Shown here in pieces: positions 1-9,357 of a stretch of DNA of 64,000 nucleotides. The stretch is taken from NCBI RefSeq assembly GCF_042610425.1, contig NZ_JBGJZM010000001.1, positions 1,240,001 to 1,304,000 on the forward strand. The letters run 5' to 3'. This DNA is from Ectobacillus sp042610425 (GTDB taxonomy: Bacteria > Bacillota > Bacilli > Bacillales > Bacillaceae_G). The stretch's first letter is position 1; every line of letters begins with the position of its first letter. The notes below the pieces were generated by a model that saw only the letters and a program-made list of their open reading frames with translations, was not told where the DNA came from and made no database searches. Position numbers and translations under genes: made by a program.

Positions 1-45
1 GATTATCGCAAAGCAACTAGACTTATAAAGATAGGATAAGATGAC

Positions 46-627
46 ATGAAATTATCTGAAAAAAAGGTATTGAAGAAAAAAGAAGAAATTATTTTATCCG
101 CAATAAAAATCGTAAATCGCAAGGGCTACCAAGCAGCTACTATGGAAGAAATTGCAGCTGAACTATTAATGACAAAGGGATCACTATATTACTATTTTAA
201 AAACAAAGAAGATTTAATTTTCCAATGTCATGAGATAGTTTTATCAAAAGTTATGGAGGAATTACAAACACATCTAGAGGAGCCAGTTTCTTATGAGGAA
301 CGATTAAAGAAAATGATTATGACACATATTCATTATGCAATCGAAGAAAAGGAAACGTTTAATTTAATCATTAAACCGAATGAAACGTTTTCTGAGAAAT
401 TAAACCCAATATTAGAGAAACGACAGGCTTATGCTAGCTACTTTGATCAAGTCATTCAACGTGGTATCGAGGCAAAGCAATTTACAGTAACGGAACCCAA
501 AATCGTACGTATGATTTTACTCGGTGCCATGAACTGGATTCAACAGTGGTACAGTTCAGATGGAATCATGACGAAAGAACAAATCCAATCGATTTATGCG
601 GACTATTTAATAAAGTTAGTAAAATAA
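46..627 (+). CDS. TetR/AcrR family transcriptional regulator
   Basis: A 193-residue one-domain regulator of the usual TetR length. The N-terminal helix-turn-helix lies at about residues 18-62 (GYQAATMEEIAAEL, then TKGSLYYYFKNKEDL), which is the typical TetR DNA-binding signature; the rest is an all-helical ligand domain. The start at 46 is preceded by AGGATAAG. It is followed after 27 bases by an acyl-CoA ligase and then by two more beta-oxidation type genes on the same strand. It therefore probably represses this fatty-acid operon and is relieved by an acyl-CoA, as in FadR/YsiA-like regulators. That role is inferred from context; the ligand cannot be read from sequence. Confidence 0.9.
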   Translation: MKLSEKKVLKKKEEIILSAIKIVNRKGYQAATMEEIAAELLMTKGSLYYYFKNKEDLIFQCHEIVLSKVMEELQTHLEEPVSYEERLKKMIMTHIHYAIEEKETFNLIIKPNETFSEKLNPILEKRQAYASYFDQVIQRGIEAKQFTVTEPKIVRMILLGAMNWIQQWYSSDGIMTKEQIQSIYADYLIKLVK

Positions 628-654
628 ATACGACTCGTAAAGGGGTTATCTAGG

Positions 655-2157
655 ATGTTTATTTTTGAACAGTTAGCAGAACATGCAAAACTACAACCTG
701 AGAAAGTAATTACATCCTATCAAGGTAGGAACACAACGTATTCCGAATTTTACCAACAAGCAAAGAATCTAGCTGGGTACTTTCAAGCAAGAGGTTATAA
801 AAAGGATGATATTATCGCAGTTTACTTACAAAATTCTGATTATTTCCTAGTTTGTTATTACGCTTGTCAGATTGGCGGTTTTACTGTATTACCCGTAAAT
901 ATAAAATTAGCCGCACCAGAAACTGAGTATATTCTATACTATTCGAAACCTAAAGCCATTATTTATGATGATCGTTTTCACGAATTCTTACATCAACTGG
1001 ATACAACTCTTGAAAAAATTGAAGATCATGTAGTAGTTGGAGGAGAAAAATGGCTTTCGATTGTCGCTAACGATTCCCTTTCCTTTCATCAGCCAGAGGT
1101 AGATCAGGATGATACAGCGGTAATTTTTTATACATCCGGTACTACTGGGAAACCAAAGGGTGTTATGCTCTCAGCTGGTAATGTACGATCTGTAGCACAA
1201 ATTTGGTCTGAGGCGATGGAGATGACATCAGACGACCGTACACATATCGTAACCCCTCTTTTCCACTGTGCAGCGATTCATTGCTTTACGACTCCTACTA
1301 TACTTAGAGGAGGTTCTGTGGTTATCGAAGAAGCATTTTCTCCAGAACAAACGTTACACACGATGGAAAAAGAAAATGTAACCATTTTCTTTGGAGTTCC
1401 AGCTATATATAGCATTCTACTAAACACGTCGAAAATGGGAGAGATGGATTTATCCCATCTGCGGTTGTTTGCATATGGAGCAGCGCCAATGCCATATGAG
1501 TTAGTGAAAAAAATTAAAGCGCTTTATCCTAACGTGAAAGTGCAAAATTTATATGGGCAAACAGAAAATTCACCAGGTGCTACTACGTTAAAAGATAAGT
1601 ACGCTTTAGATAAAATTGGTTCTGTCGGTGAACCCCTGCCTCAAACACAAGTTCAAGTTGTAGATGAGTTTGGAGATAAGCTGCCTACTAGACAAGTAGG
1701 AGAAATCGTTGTGAAAGGACCACAAGTTATGAAAGGGTATCTACGAAATGAGGAAGCAACTCGACATGCTATTAAAAACGGTTGGCTATATAGTGGTGAT
1801 TTAGGATTCTTTGATGAAGACGGGTTGCTATACATTGTAGATCGAAAGAAAGATATGATTATTCGCGGCGGTGAAAATGTCTATCCCGTGGAGGTAGAAG
1901 AGGTCTTGTATGAGATTCCAGAAATATTAGAAGCCGCTGTAGTCGGTATTCCTCATGAAGTATACGGCGAAGTGCCGAAAGCATTTATTGTACTTAAGAA
2001 AGGGCAGCCATTCACGGAGGAAGATGTGATTACGTATTGCAATCAAAAACTAGCAAAATATAAATTGCCTGTAGAAGTAGTTTTTCTTGACACTCTCCCT
2101 CGGAATGCGAGTGGAAAAGTGTTAAAACAAACGTTACGAGAAAAGAAAAGAGTATAA
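655..2157 (+). CDS. Long-chain fatty-acid--CoA ligase (AMP-forming acyl-CoA synthetase)
   Basis: A 500-residue ANL-superfamily adenylating enzyme that activates a carboxylic acid to acyl-AMP and then acyl-CoA. The P-loop-like motif FYTSGTTGKPKG is at about 157-168, YGQTENSPG at about 300, YSGDLGFFDEDG at about 379, the hinge DRKKD near 396, and the catalytic-lysine motif PRNASGK near 482. Length is normal for the family. AAAGGGG lies upstream of the ATG. It sits in a tight operon behind a TetR regulator and ahead of a 3-hydroxyacyl-CoA dehydrogenase and a thiolase, so a fatty acid or short/branched acid is the likely substrate. Chain-length preference is not visible. Confidence 0.93.
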   Translation: MFIFEQLAEHAKLQPEKVITSYQGRNTTYSEFYQQAKNLAGYFQARGYKKDDIIAVYLQNSDYFLVCYYACQIGGFTVLPVNIKLAAPETEYILYYSKPKAIIYDDRFHEFLHQLDTTLEKIEDHVVVGGEKWLSIVANDSLSFHQPEVDQDDTAVIFYTSGTTGKPKGVMLSAGNVRSVAQIWSEAMEMTSDDRTHIVTPLFHCAAIHCFTTPTILRGGSVVIEEAFSPEQTLHTMEKENVTIFFGVPAIYSILLNTSKMGEMDLSHLRLFAYGAAPMPYELVKKIKALYPNVKVQNLYGQTENSPGATTLKDKYALDKIGSVGEPLPQTQVQVVDEFGDKLPTRQVGEIVVKGPQVMKGYLRNEEATRHAIKNGWLYSGDLGFFDEDGLLYIVDRKKDMIIRGGENVYPVEVEEVLYEIPEILEAAVVGIPHEVYGEVPKAFIVLKKGQPFTEEDVITYCNQKLAKYKLPVEVVFLDTLPRNASGKVLKQTLREKKRV

Positions 2158-2217
2158 GTACTTTTTACTAAGTAAAATGGAAGGGCTTACAAAGCTAAGA
2201 AAAGAGGAGAATTAGGG

Positions 2218-3072
2218 ATGACTTTAGTTAAAACAATTGGTGTAGTAGGGGCAGGAACGATGGGGAACGGTATTGCCCAAGTTGCCGCAGAAGCTGGATA
2301 TGAAGTTATTATGCGAGATATGACGGAGGAGTTTGTACAAAAGGGAATACGTACCATTCAAAAAAATCTGAACCGAGCGATTGAGAAAAACAAACTGGAT
2401 CAAGGGAAGGCCCAGGAAATCTTAGGGAGAATCCGAAGTACCGTGGACCTTCAGGACTTGGCAGACGCTGACGTAATTATTGAAGTTATTATTGAAAAGA
2501 CGGAACCGAAAAAAGCTCTATTTCAAGAGCTTGATACAATTTGTACAGAAACAACCGTTTTCGCTACAAATACCTCTGGCTTAAGCATTACAGAGCTTGC
2601 AGCGTCTACGAAGCGTCCCAATCGCTTTATTGGAATGCATTTTTTTAATCCTGTTCCAGTCATGAAGTTAACAGAAGTCATTAAAGGTCAAGAAACATCT
2701 GAGAAAACATACCAATTAGCGAAGAGTTTAGTAGAATCCTTTGGAAAAGTTGGTATTACGGTCAATGATGCTCCCCTTTTTGCTGTGAACCGAATTTTGG
2801 TTCCAATGATAAATGAGGCAATCTTCGTTTTAGCAGAGGGAACAGCGAGTGCAGAAGATATTGATGAAGGTATGAAGCTAGGTGCGAATCATCCAATTGG
2901 ACCATTAGCATTAGCTGATCTTATTGGGTTGGATACGTTGCTACTCGTTGTCGAAACATTGTACACAGAAACAGGTGATTCAAAATACCGTCCTTGTCCA
3001 TTGCTAAAGAAACTAGTACGTGCGGGACACTACGGCAGAAAAACAGGTAAGGGATTTTATAATTATTCATAA
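2218..3072 (+). CDS. 3-hydroxybutyryl-CoA dehydrogenase
   Basis: A 284-residue NAD-dependent 3-hydroxyacyl-CoA dehydrogenase of the short single-function type (Hbd/MmgB-like). The Rossmann motif GAGTMG is at residues 11-16, the catalytic histidine is in GMHFFNPVP at about 141, and the C-terminal dimerisation domain ends in GRKTGKGFYNYS, a typical family ending. It oxidises 3-hydroxyacyl-CoA to 3-oxoacyl-CoA, the step before the thiolase encoded next. A good Shine-Dalgarno (AGAGGAG) precedes the ATG. Gaps of 60 and about 20 bases to its neighbours support one operon. Confidence 0.93.
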   Translation: MTLVKTIGVVGAGTMGNGIAQVAAEAGYEVIMRDMTEEFVQKGIRTIQKNLNRAIEKNKLDQGKAQEILGRIRSTVDLQDLADADVIIEVIIEKTEPKKALFQELDTICTETTVFATNTSGLSITELAASTKRPNRFIGMHFFNPVPVMKLTEVIKGQETSEKTYQLAKSLVESFGKVGITVNDAPLFAVNRILVPMINEAIFVLAEGTASAEDIDEGMKLGANHPIGPLALADLIGLDTLLLVVETLYTETGDSKYRPCPLLKKLVRAGHYGRKTGKGFYNYS

Positions 3073-3095
3073 TTTATACGATAGGGGATATGTAT

Positions 3096-4274
3096 ATGAG
3101 AGATGTTGTAATTGTAAGTGCTGCCCGAACACCAATTGGTGATTTTTTTGGAGCATTAAAGGATTTTTCAGCTGTGGACTTAGGTGTAATTGCGTTAAAG
3201 GCTGCGATTGAAAAAGCAGGTATCGAGCCTGATCAAATAGAGGAAGTAGTAGGTGGCCATATTTATCAAGCTGGATGCAAAGGGAATACTGCTCGGCAAG
3301 TGGCACTGGGATCAAATTGTTCCGTACAAACAGTTGCATCAACCATTAATCAACAGTGTGCCTCATCCTTACGAGCAACTGAAATTTTGGTGCAAGAAAT
3401 TATGTTAGGAAAAGTAGACGTAGGTGCAGCTGTTGGCTATGAAAGTATGACCAATGTCCCTTATTTGCTTCCTAAAGTGAGAAGTGGATATAAAATGGGT
3501 CACGGAGAATTGTTAGATTCTTTATTGCACGATGCTTTATTCGATGCTTTTAATAATTATCATATGGGTATTACTGCGGAAAATCTAGCAGAGAGCTATG
3601 ATATTTCTCGTGAAGAACAGGATCATCTTGCATTACTTAGCCATGAACGTGCTAGCAAGGCAATTAAAGTGGAGAAATTTAAGGAAGAGATTGTCCCAAT
3701 CGAAATCAAAACAAAAAAAGGATCATTCATTTTTGATACGGATGAACATCCTAAATCTGATATAAATATAGATAAACTTGCTTCTTTACGTCCTGCATTT
3801 AAAAAGGATGGAACGGTTACGGCAGGAAATGCTTCAAGTCTTAATGATGGGGCAGCTGCATTAATTATCATGACAGCTGAAAAAGCGAAAGAATATGGGC
3901 TTATGCCATTAGCACGTATTGTCGCAACTGCATCTGCGTCAGTCGATCCGAAAGTAATGGGGATTGGAGTGGTCCCAGCTGTTGAAAAAGCACTACGATT
4001 TGCGAACCTGCAAAAAGATGAGATTGGATACTGGGAAATAAATGAAGCCTTCGCAGCTCAGTTTTTAGCAGTGAACCGTGAGTTGAAACTAGATATAAAC
4101 AAGGTAAATGCTAATGGATCAGGTATATCTTTAGGTCATCCGGTTGGTTGCACGGGTATACGATTATTGATTTCTCTTATAAACGAAATGCATCGCCGCG
4201 GTGTCCAATATGGCTGTGCTTCCCTTTGTAGTGGCGGCGGTCCGGCTGCAGCTATGATAATAGAGGTTCTGTAG
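3096..4274 (+). CDS. Acetyl-CoA acetyltransferase (thiolase)
   Basis: A thiolase of about 392 residues that condenses or cleaves acetoacetyl-CoA or longer 3-oxoacyl-CoA. The nucleophilic cysteine is in NQQCASSLRA near residue 88, the histidine in ISLGHPVGCTG near 348, and the second cysteine in CSGGGPAAA near 378. INEAFAAQ is also present. An in-frame ATG lies two codons upstream at 3090, but AGGGG at 3083-3087 would be only 2 bases from it and is 8 bases from the ATG at 3096, so 3096 is preferred. It is the last gene of the operon and is followed by a strong terminator. The second Cys loop (CASLCSGGG) departs a little from the common C-x-GGGMG form, so its substrate may not be acetoacetyl-CoA. 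Confidence 0.92.
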   Translation: MRDVVIVSAARTPIGDFFGALKDFSAVDLGVIALKAAIEKAGIEPDQIEEVVGGHIYQAGCKGNTARQVALGSNCSVQTVASTINQQCASSLRATEILVQEIMLGKVDVGAAVGYESMTNVPYLLPKVRSGYKMGHGELLDSLLHDALFDAFNNYHMGITAENLAESYDISREEQDHLALLSHERASKAIKVEKFKEEIVPIEIKTKKGSFIFDTDEHPKSDINIDKLASLRPAFKKDGTVTAGNASSLNDGAAALIIMTAEKAKEYGLMPLARIVATASASVDPKVMGIGVVPAVEKALRFANLQKDEIGYWEINEAFAAQFLAVNRELKLDINKVNANGSGISLGHPVGCTGIRLLISLINEMHRRGVQYGCASLCSGGGPAAAMIIEVL

Positions 4275-4299
4275 TTGGGAAGATCTGTGATACATTTGC

Positions 4300-4335
4300 G
4301 AAAAAAGCGACTTTTAAACAGTCGCTTTTTTTATT
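4300..4335 (+). terminator. Rho-independent terminator of the fatty-acid operon
   Basis: AAAAGCGACT and AGTCGCTTTT form an inverted repeat with a short AT-rich loop, followed by a T run. It lies just after the thiolase stop codon. Confidence 0.9.
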
Positions 4336-4531
4336 AGGGAAATTCTTTTACAGCCAATTATTAGAAATATTTATAGTTATAATAGTTTATATATATTTTA
4401 CTAATGCTTAGTATTCCGGTAAACTTTAATTAGGAAATTTTTCCAAGGAAATGTCTAAGTTAGGTAAAGCAATCGAGAGGCAAATAAAATGACGTACGAA
4501 AAGTTTATATTCCTTTGTGAGGTGGATATCA

Positions 4532-6316
4532 TTGCAACTTCAGGTAATGAACAGTCCGTTTAATAAGGAGCAGGCAGAACTCCTAAATCTCCTTCTGCCG
4601 ACCTTGACAGAATTTCAAAAGGTATGGCTAAGCGGTTATCTAGCCGCGTCGGCGGCAGAACTTTCTGCTGAAGGCACCGAGCAGGCAATCTCACAAGAAG
4701 TAACCATTCTTTACGGATCACAAACAGGAAACGCGCAGCGGCTTGCAGAAAATGTAGGTAAGATGCTTGACGAGCATGGCTTTCAAATGACCGTCTCGTC
4801 CATGAGTGATTTTAAGCCAAACAATTTGAAGAAAGTCCAAAACCTGCTTATTGTAGTGAGCACGCATGGAGAAGGAGCTCCGCCCGATAACGCGCTATCG
4901 TTCCATGAGTTTCTTCACGGTATACGGGCTCCCAAGCTTAACGAACTTCGTTTTTCTGTTTTAGCGCTTGGAGACAGCTCATATGAGTTTTTCTGTCAGA
5001 CGGGAAAAGAATTTGATCAACGGCTGAATGAACTCGGCGGAACACGACTCTATCCGCGTGTTGACTGTGATATTGACTATGATGAGCTGGCAGCTGAATG
5101 GATGGAAGGAATCATTGATAGCTTACGTGAATCGACAGGCCAAAGTGCTGCACCAGCTATAGCGGCAGTTACTCAAGAAAGTGAAACAACGTATTCTAGA
5201 ACCAATCCATTTAAAGCCGTAGTACTTGAAAATATTAATTTGAATGGTCGCGGCTCGAATAAGGAAACGCATCACATCGAATTATCACTTGAAGGTTCTG
5301 GTTTTACATATGAATCTGGTGACAGCCTTGGTGTATACCCGGAAAACGATCCGGTCCTTGTAGACATGCTTCTTGAGGAAATGAAATGGGATCCGGAAGA
5401 AATTGTGACAATCAATAAACAAGGAGACGTTCATTCGCTTAAAGAAGCGCTCCTTTCTTATTTTGAAATTACCGTTTTAACAAAACCACTTCTTCAACAG
5501 GCGACGCAGCTTTCAGTGAATGAGGATTTACGGACGCTTTTATCTCCAGGTAATGAAGAAAAATTAAAAGCGTATCTGAAAGGCCGGGATTTGCTTGATT
5601 TGGTTCGAGATTTTGGTTCGTGGGGTAAAACGGCGCAAGAATTTATCTCTATTCTCAGAAAAATGCCGGCACGTCTTTATTCGATTGCGAGCAGCTTATC
5701 CGCGAATCCGGATGAAGTGCATGTAACAATTGGCGCCGTTCGGTATGATGCACACGGGCGCAAACGAAAAGGCGTTTGCTCCACTTTATGTGCGGAACGT
5801 CTCCAACCAGGCGATATGCTGCCAGTTTTCATACAGCGTAATCCCAACTTTAAATTGCTAAAGAACCCGGATACATCGATTATCATGATCGGACCAGGGA
5901 CAGGAATTGCACCGTTTCGTTCTTTTCTGCAGGAGCGTGAAGAAATAGGAGCGCGAGGAAAGTCATGGCTGTTCTTTGGCGACCAGCATTTTGTGACGGA
6001 TTTCCTTTACCAAACAGAATGGCAAAAATGGCTGAAAGACGGTGTGCTGTCGAAAATGGATGTTGCTTTTTCCCGCGATACAGAAGAAAAAGTGTATGTA
6101 CAACACCGCATGGTTGAACATAGCAAAGAATTATTTGAATGGCTACAAGAAGGAGCAGCAATTTACATTTGCGGAGATGAGAAAAACATGGCACATGACG
6201 TTCATAACACGATTATTTCGATTATCGAAAAAGAAGGCGGTATGAGCCGTGAAAAAGCAGAGGACTATCTTGCTTACATGCAACAGCAAAAACGCTACCA
6301 ACGTGATGTATACTGA
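4532..6316 (+). CDS. cysJ: Assimilatory sulfite reductase (NADPH) flavoprotein subunit
   Basis: The alpha subunit passes electrons from NADPH through FAD and FMN to the CysI haemoprotein for reduction of sulfite to sulfide. The flavodoxin domain has YGSQTGNAQRLAE near residues 60-72. The FAD/NADPH reductase part has RLYSIASS near 380, CSTLCAERLQPGD near 417 and GPGTGIAPFRSFLQ near 453, and the protein ends in YQRDVY as is usual for CysJ. The reading frame is open from a GTG at 4517, but GAGGTGG at 4519-4525 places the start at TTG 4532, giving MQLQVMNSPF and 594 residues, which matches the Bacillus CysJ N-terminus as I know it. cysI follows after 29 bases. Codon use (GCG, GGC, CGC) is richer in GC than in the flanking operons. 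Confidence 0.96.
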   Translation: MQLQVMNSPFNKEQAELLNLLLPTLTEFQKVWLSGYLAASAAELSAEGTEQAISQEVTILYGSQTGNAQRLAENVGKMLDEHGFQMTVSSMSDFKPNNLKKVQNLLIVVSTHGEGAPPDNALSFHEFLHGIRAPKLNELRFSVLALGDSSYEFFCQTGKEFDQRLNELGGTRLYPRVDCDIDYDELAAEWMEGIIDSLRESTGQSAAPAIAAVTQESETTYSRTNPFKAVVLENINLNGRGSNKETHHIELSLEGSGFTYESGDSLGVYPENDPVLVDMLLEEMKWDPEEIVTINKQGDVHSLKEALLSYFEITVLTKPLLQQATQLSVNEDLRTLLSPGNEEKLKAYLKGRDLLDLVRDFGSWGKTAQEFISILRKMPARLYSIASSLSANPDEVHVTIGAVRYDAHGRKRKGVCSTLCAERLQPGDMLPVFIQRNPNFKLLKNPDTSIIMIGPGTGIAPFRSFLQEREEIGARGKSWLFFGDQHFVTDFLYQTEWQKWLKDGVLSKMDVAFSRDTEEKVYVQHRMVEHSKELFEWLQEGAAIYICGDEKNMAHDVHNTIISIIEKEGGMSREKAEDYLAYMQQQKRYQRDVY

Positions 6317-6345
6317 TTCTGGATTGATAGGAGTGATATCAAAAC

Positions 6346-8064
6346 ATGGTGAATCATAAATTAACAGCACCGGACGGTCCGCCAAGCGATGTTGAACGGA
6401 TTAAAGCAGAAAGTAACTATTTGCGCGGCACACTTAAGGAAACAATGCAAAACCGAATCAGCGCGGGAATTTCCGAAGATGACAATCGCTTGATGAAATT
6501 TCACGGGAGCTACTTGCAGGATGATCGGGATCTCCGTAATGAACGTCAAAAACAAAAACTGGAGCCTGCGTATCAGTTCATGCTGCGCGTCCGAACGCCG
6601 GGTGGTGTAGCAACACCGAAGCAATGGCTTGTCATGGATGAACTTGCTCAAACATATGGTAACGGAACTTTAAAACTTACAACTCGCCAAGCGTTTCAAA
6701 TGCATGGTATTTTAAAATGGAATATGAAAAAAACGATTCAGGAAATCCATGCATCCCTTTTGGATACGATCGCAGCGTGCGGCGATGTAAACCGGAACGT
6801 CATGTGTAACACGAATCCCTATCAATCTGAAATTCATGCCGAAGTATATGAATGGTCAAAACGATTAAGTGATTATTTATTGCCACGTACAAGAGCCTAT
6901 TATGAACTTTGGCTAGATGAGGAAAAAGTGGCTGGTACGCCGGAAGTGGATGAAGTCGAACCAATGTACGGATCACTCTATTTACCGCGGAAATTTAAGA
7001 TTGGCATTGCCGTTCCGCCATCCAATGATATAGATGTATTTTCGCAGGACCTTGGACTCATAGCGGTTGTGGAAGATAACAAGTTGGTTGGTTTTAATGT
7101 GGCGATTGGCGGCGGCATGGGCATGACGCACGGTGATAAAGAGACGTATCCACAGCTCGCCAAATTAATCGGTTTTTGTACTCCTAATCAAATTCTTGAT
7201 GTGACAGAAAAAGTCATAACAATTCAGCGTGACTACGGCAATCGCTCTGTCCGTAAAAATGCTAGATTTAAGTACACAGTTGACCGCCTCGGGCTAGAAA
7301 CAGTAAAGGCTGAACTAGAGAACCGCCTCGGCTGGAACTTAGAAGAAGCTAAGCCTTATCATTTCGACCATAACGGCGATCGTTACGGTTGGGTGAAAGG
7401 CGTTCAAGGAAGATGGCAATTTACACTGTTTGTACAAGGAGGACGAATCGCGGATTTTGATGATTACAAGCTCATGACCGGCTTGCGTGAAATTGCCAAA
7501 ATCCATACTGGTGATTTCCGTCTAACGGCAAATCAAAACCTAGTCATTGCCAATGTATCAAGCCAGAAAAAGAAAAAGATTACCGAACTAATCGAACAAT
7601 ACGGTTTAACGGATGGCAAGCATTATACAGCACTCCGCCTGGGTTCATTGATGTGCGTAGCTCTACCAACGTGCGGACTTGCGATGGCAGAAGCAGAACG
7701 CTATTTGCCGGTTCTCCTTGAGAAGATTGAGACTATTGTTGATAAAAACGGAATACGGAACGAAGAAATTACGATCCGCATGACCGGATGCCCAAACGGC
7801 TGCGCTCGTCCAGCGCTCGGCGAAATTGCCTTTATCGGCAAGGGACCAGGCAAATACAATATGTATCTCGGTGCAGCCTTTGATGGCAGTCGCCTAAGCA
7901 AAATCTACCGTGAAAGTATTGGAGAAGAGGAAATTTTGAGCGAACTACATGTGCTTCTTTCCCGCTATGCGAAAGATCGGCAAGAAGGCGAACACTTCGG
8001 TGACTTTGTCATACGAGTTGGTGTCGTTAAAGAAGTGACAGATGGAACGAATTTTCATGATTGA
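6346..8064 (+). CDS. cysI: Assimilatory sulfite reductase (NADPH) haemoprotein subunit
   Basis: The 572-residue beta subunit carries siroheme and a 4Fe-4S cluster and reduces sulfite to sulfide with six electrons from CysJ. The cluster ligands are visible as C-x5-C in MCVALPTCGLA (about 436-442) and C-x3-C in TGCPNGCARP (about 481-485). The duplicated ferrite-reductase halves are both complete and length is typical. AGGAGTG at 6329-6335 precedes the ATG. It is co-transcribed with cysJ and followed by a strong terminator, so the pair forms a two-gene unit. The same GC-richer composition as in cysJ runs through the gene. Confidence 0.96.
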   Translation: MVNHKLTAPDGPPSDVERIKAESNYLRGTLKETMQNRISAGISEDDNRLMKFHGSYLQDDRDLRNERQKQKLEPAYQFMLRVRTPGGVATPKQWLVMDELAQTYGNGTLKLTTRQAFQMHGILKWNMKKTIQEIHASLLDTIAACGDVNRNVMCNTNPYQSEIHAEVYEWSKRLSDYLLPRTRAYYELWLDEEKVAGTPEVDEVEPMYGSLYLPRKFKIGIAVPPSNDIDVFSQDLGLIAVVEDNKLVGFNVAIGGGMGMTHGDKETYPQLAKLIGFCTPNQILDVTEKVITIQRDYGNRSVRKNARFKYTVDRLGLETVKAELENRLGWNLEEAKPYHFDHNGDRYGWVKGVQGRWQFTLFVQGGRIADFDDYKLMTGLREIAKIHTGDFRLTANQNLVIANVSSQKKKKITELIEQYGLTDGKHYTALRLGSLMCVALPTCGLAMAEAERYLPVLLEKIETIVDKNGIRNEEITIRMTGCPNGCARPALGEIAFIGKGPGKYNMYLGAAFDGSRLSKIYRESIGEEEILSELHVLLSRYAKDRQEGEHFGDFVIRVGVVKEVTDGTNFHD

Positions 8065-8146
8065 TTAGAGACAGGAATTCATTTCGGCCTCTTTTTATGT
8101 AGGCCACTTAATTTAATCAAGTTTGTATAAAACTATTTATATTACT

Positions 8147-8188
8147 AAGAAACCGCAAAAGGCTGAGCCTTTGCGGTTTCTTTATTTT
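8147..8188 (+). terminator. Terminator after cysJI
   Basis: A long, nearly perfect stem AAGAAACCGCAAAAGGC / GCCTTTGCGGTTTCTT is followed by TTATTTTA. It lies 83 bases after the cysI stop. Confidence 0.9.
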
Positions 8189-8322
8189 ATGAATTAATGG
8201 ACTTTTTCTAATGTCGTTTTATATATACCAAACATTTCTATGATATACAGCAGGAATCCCCCTATATCAAACGAATGGAACATAACAAGGGTATTAAAAA
8301 TTGACACTAAAGGAGAGCTCAT

Positions 8323-8793
8323 ATGAAAAGGGGCGTTAGATATCAAATTCTAGATGAAAAGTCCAGCGATCAAAACATTGCAGATATACTTAAACCTATA
8401 CCTTGTGACTTGTATAACTGGGATATTGGTTATACAGAGACACATCGCTATGAAAATAACAGGATGATTCATGACTCAATATTTGAGGAACAAGATGTAT
8501 TAGATGGAAGAGAATTAGAACGTGTAGTGAATAAACACACTTACCTTGCCATATTTGCCGAACTAAAAGCGTTTCCTAAAACCGCAATTGTATCTGATAT
8601 TGCAGACTATGAGGATTTTGTAAATAGCGAATGTGAAATAATAGTCTTATTAGTTGATTGTGCATATGTTGATGTTTATTGTAAGGACATTAACTTAACT
8701 GAAGAGGTTTACCAGTATGCACAACAAAAGGGCTATACAGATATAGAATATATCGACGAGAATGATTCAAGATATAAAATGTATGTTTGGTAG
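8323..8793 (+). CDS. DUF2691-like hypothetical protein
   Basis: A 156-residue soluble protein with no signal peptide or membrane segment, starting MKRGVRYQILDE after a strong AAAGGAGAG site. Its start, its middle (FAELKAFPK) and its end (IEYIDENDSRYKMYVW) resemble DUF2691 proteins that are common in Bacillus; I recognise the pattern but know no function. The next gene begins 65 bases downstream on the same strand. A TTGACA lies about 20 bases before the ATG without a matching -10, so the promoter is not resolved. Confidence 0.7.
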   Translation: MKRGVRYQILDEKSSDQNIADILKPIPCDLYNWDIGYTETHRYENNRMIHDSIFEEQDVLDGRELERVVNKHTYLAIFAELKAFPKTAIVSDIADYEDFVNSECEIIVLLVDCAYVDVYCKDINLTEEVYQYAQQKGYTDIEYIDENDSRYKMYVW

Positions 8794-8857
8794 CAAAGAA
8801 ATAGATGACACTATTGGATTTTTTTATATAGAAGGCACCAATTTAGGAGGTTATCAA

Positions 8858-9214
8858 ATGGAATCATTTTCAGCAGGAGATATATACTCTTTTGAAGGAA
8901 GAAAAAGTGATCCGAGCCCTCAGATTATCATACTGGGAAAAGAGCCATTTCTAGATACGACAGCCGTTCATGTTCAAATAATCGGTATAGAATTACAAAT
9001 ATCCGATGGACAAACTCTAACAAAGATTGGACATGTACCTGTATGCGAAGAAAGCTTAAGAAATAGTGTAATAGATTACTTAGGAAAAGCTAACGTGCCA
9101 GATGATGAATTAGAAGGCATTAAAGTATGGAAAGAGGCAAAGGGAGGTATTTATACTGTTTCATTAAAAGAAATTGTTAACATAATAGAGAGAACATTAC
9201 ATGAAGAAGAATAA
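8858..9214 (+). CDS. Hypothetical protein
   Basis: A 118-residue acidic protein of unknown function. The frame is open from 8762, overlapping the previous gene, but AGGAGG at 8845-8850 with a 7-base spacer fixes the start at ATG 8858 (MESFSAGDIYSF). No catalytic motif, signal or membrane segment is visible. A small immunity-type or accessory protein paired with the preceding DUF2691-like gene is possible but unsupported. Confidence 0.65.
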   Translation: MESFSAGDIYSFEGRKSDPSPQIIILGKEPFLDTTAVHVQIIGIELQISDGQTLTKIGHVPVCEESLRNSVIDYLGKANVPDDELEGIKVWKEAKGGIYTVSLKEIVNIIERTLHEEE

Positions 9215-9267
9215 ATATATTTTACCAAGTATATGTACAACATACTCTAATACATTTTTCGAAAAAT

Positions 9268-9313
9268 AAAACCCTGATTTTCTTACGCTAAGAAAAAATC
9301 AGGGTTATTTTTA
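9268..9313. terminator. Bidirectional terminator between convergent genes
   Basis: AACCCTGATTTT and AAAATCAGGGTT form the stem, with A and T runs on both sides. It serves the plus-strand gene ending at 9214 and the minus-strand aminotransferase ending at 9358. Confidence 0.88.
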
Positions 9314-9357
9314 TGTCCTTAGAGGACGTAGAAAATTCATGAATCTAGAAATCTCAG

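Noticed and set aside
4336..4531. SAM or T-box riboswitch upstream of cysJ
   Set aside because: No terminator/antiterminator pair or conserved riboswitch core could be recognised in the 196 bases before the start.
5677..6385. Several open frames antisense or out of frame to cysJ/cysI
   Set aside because: They mirror the GC-richer coding sequence of two confidently identified genes and have no start signals.
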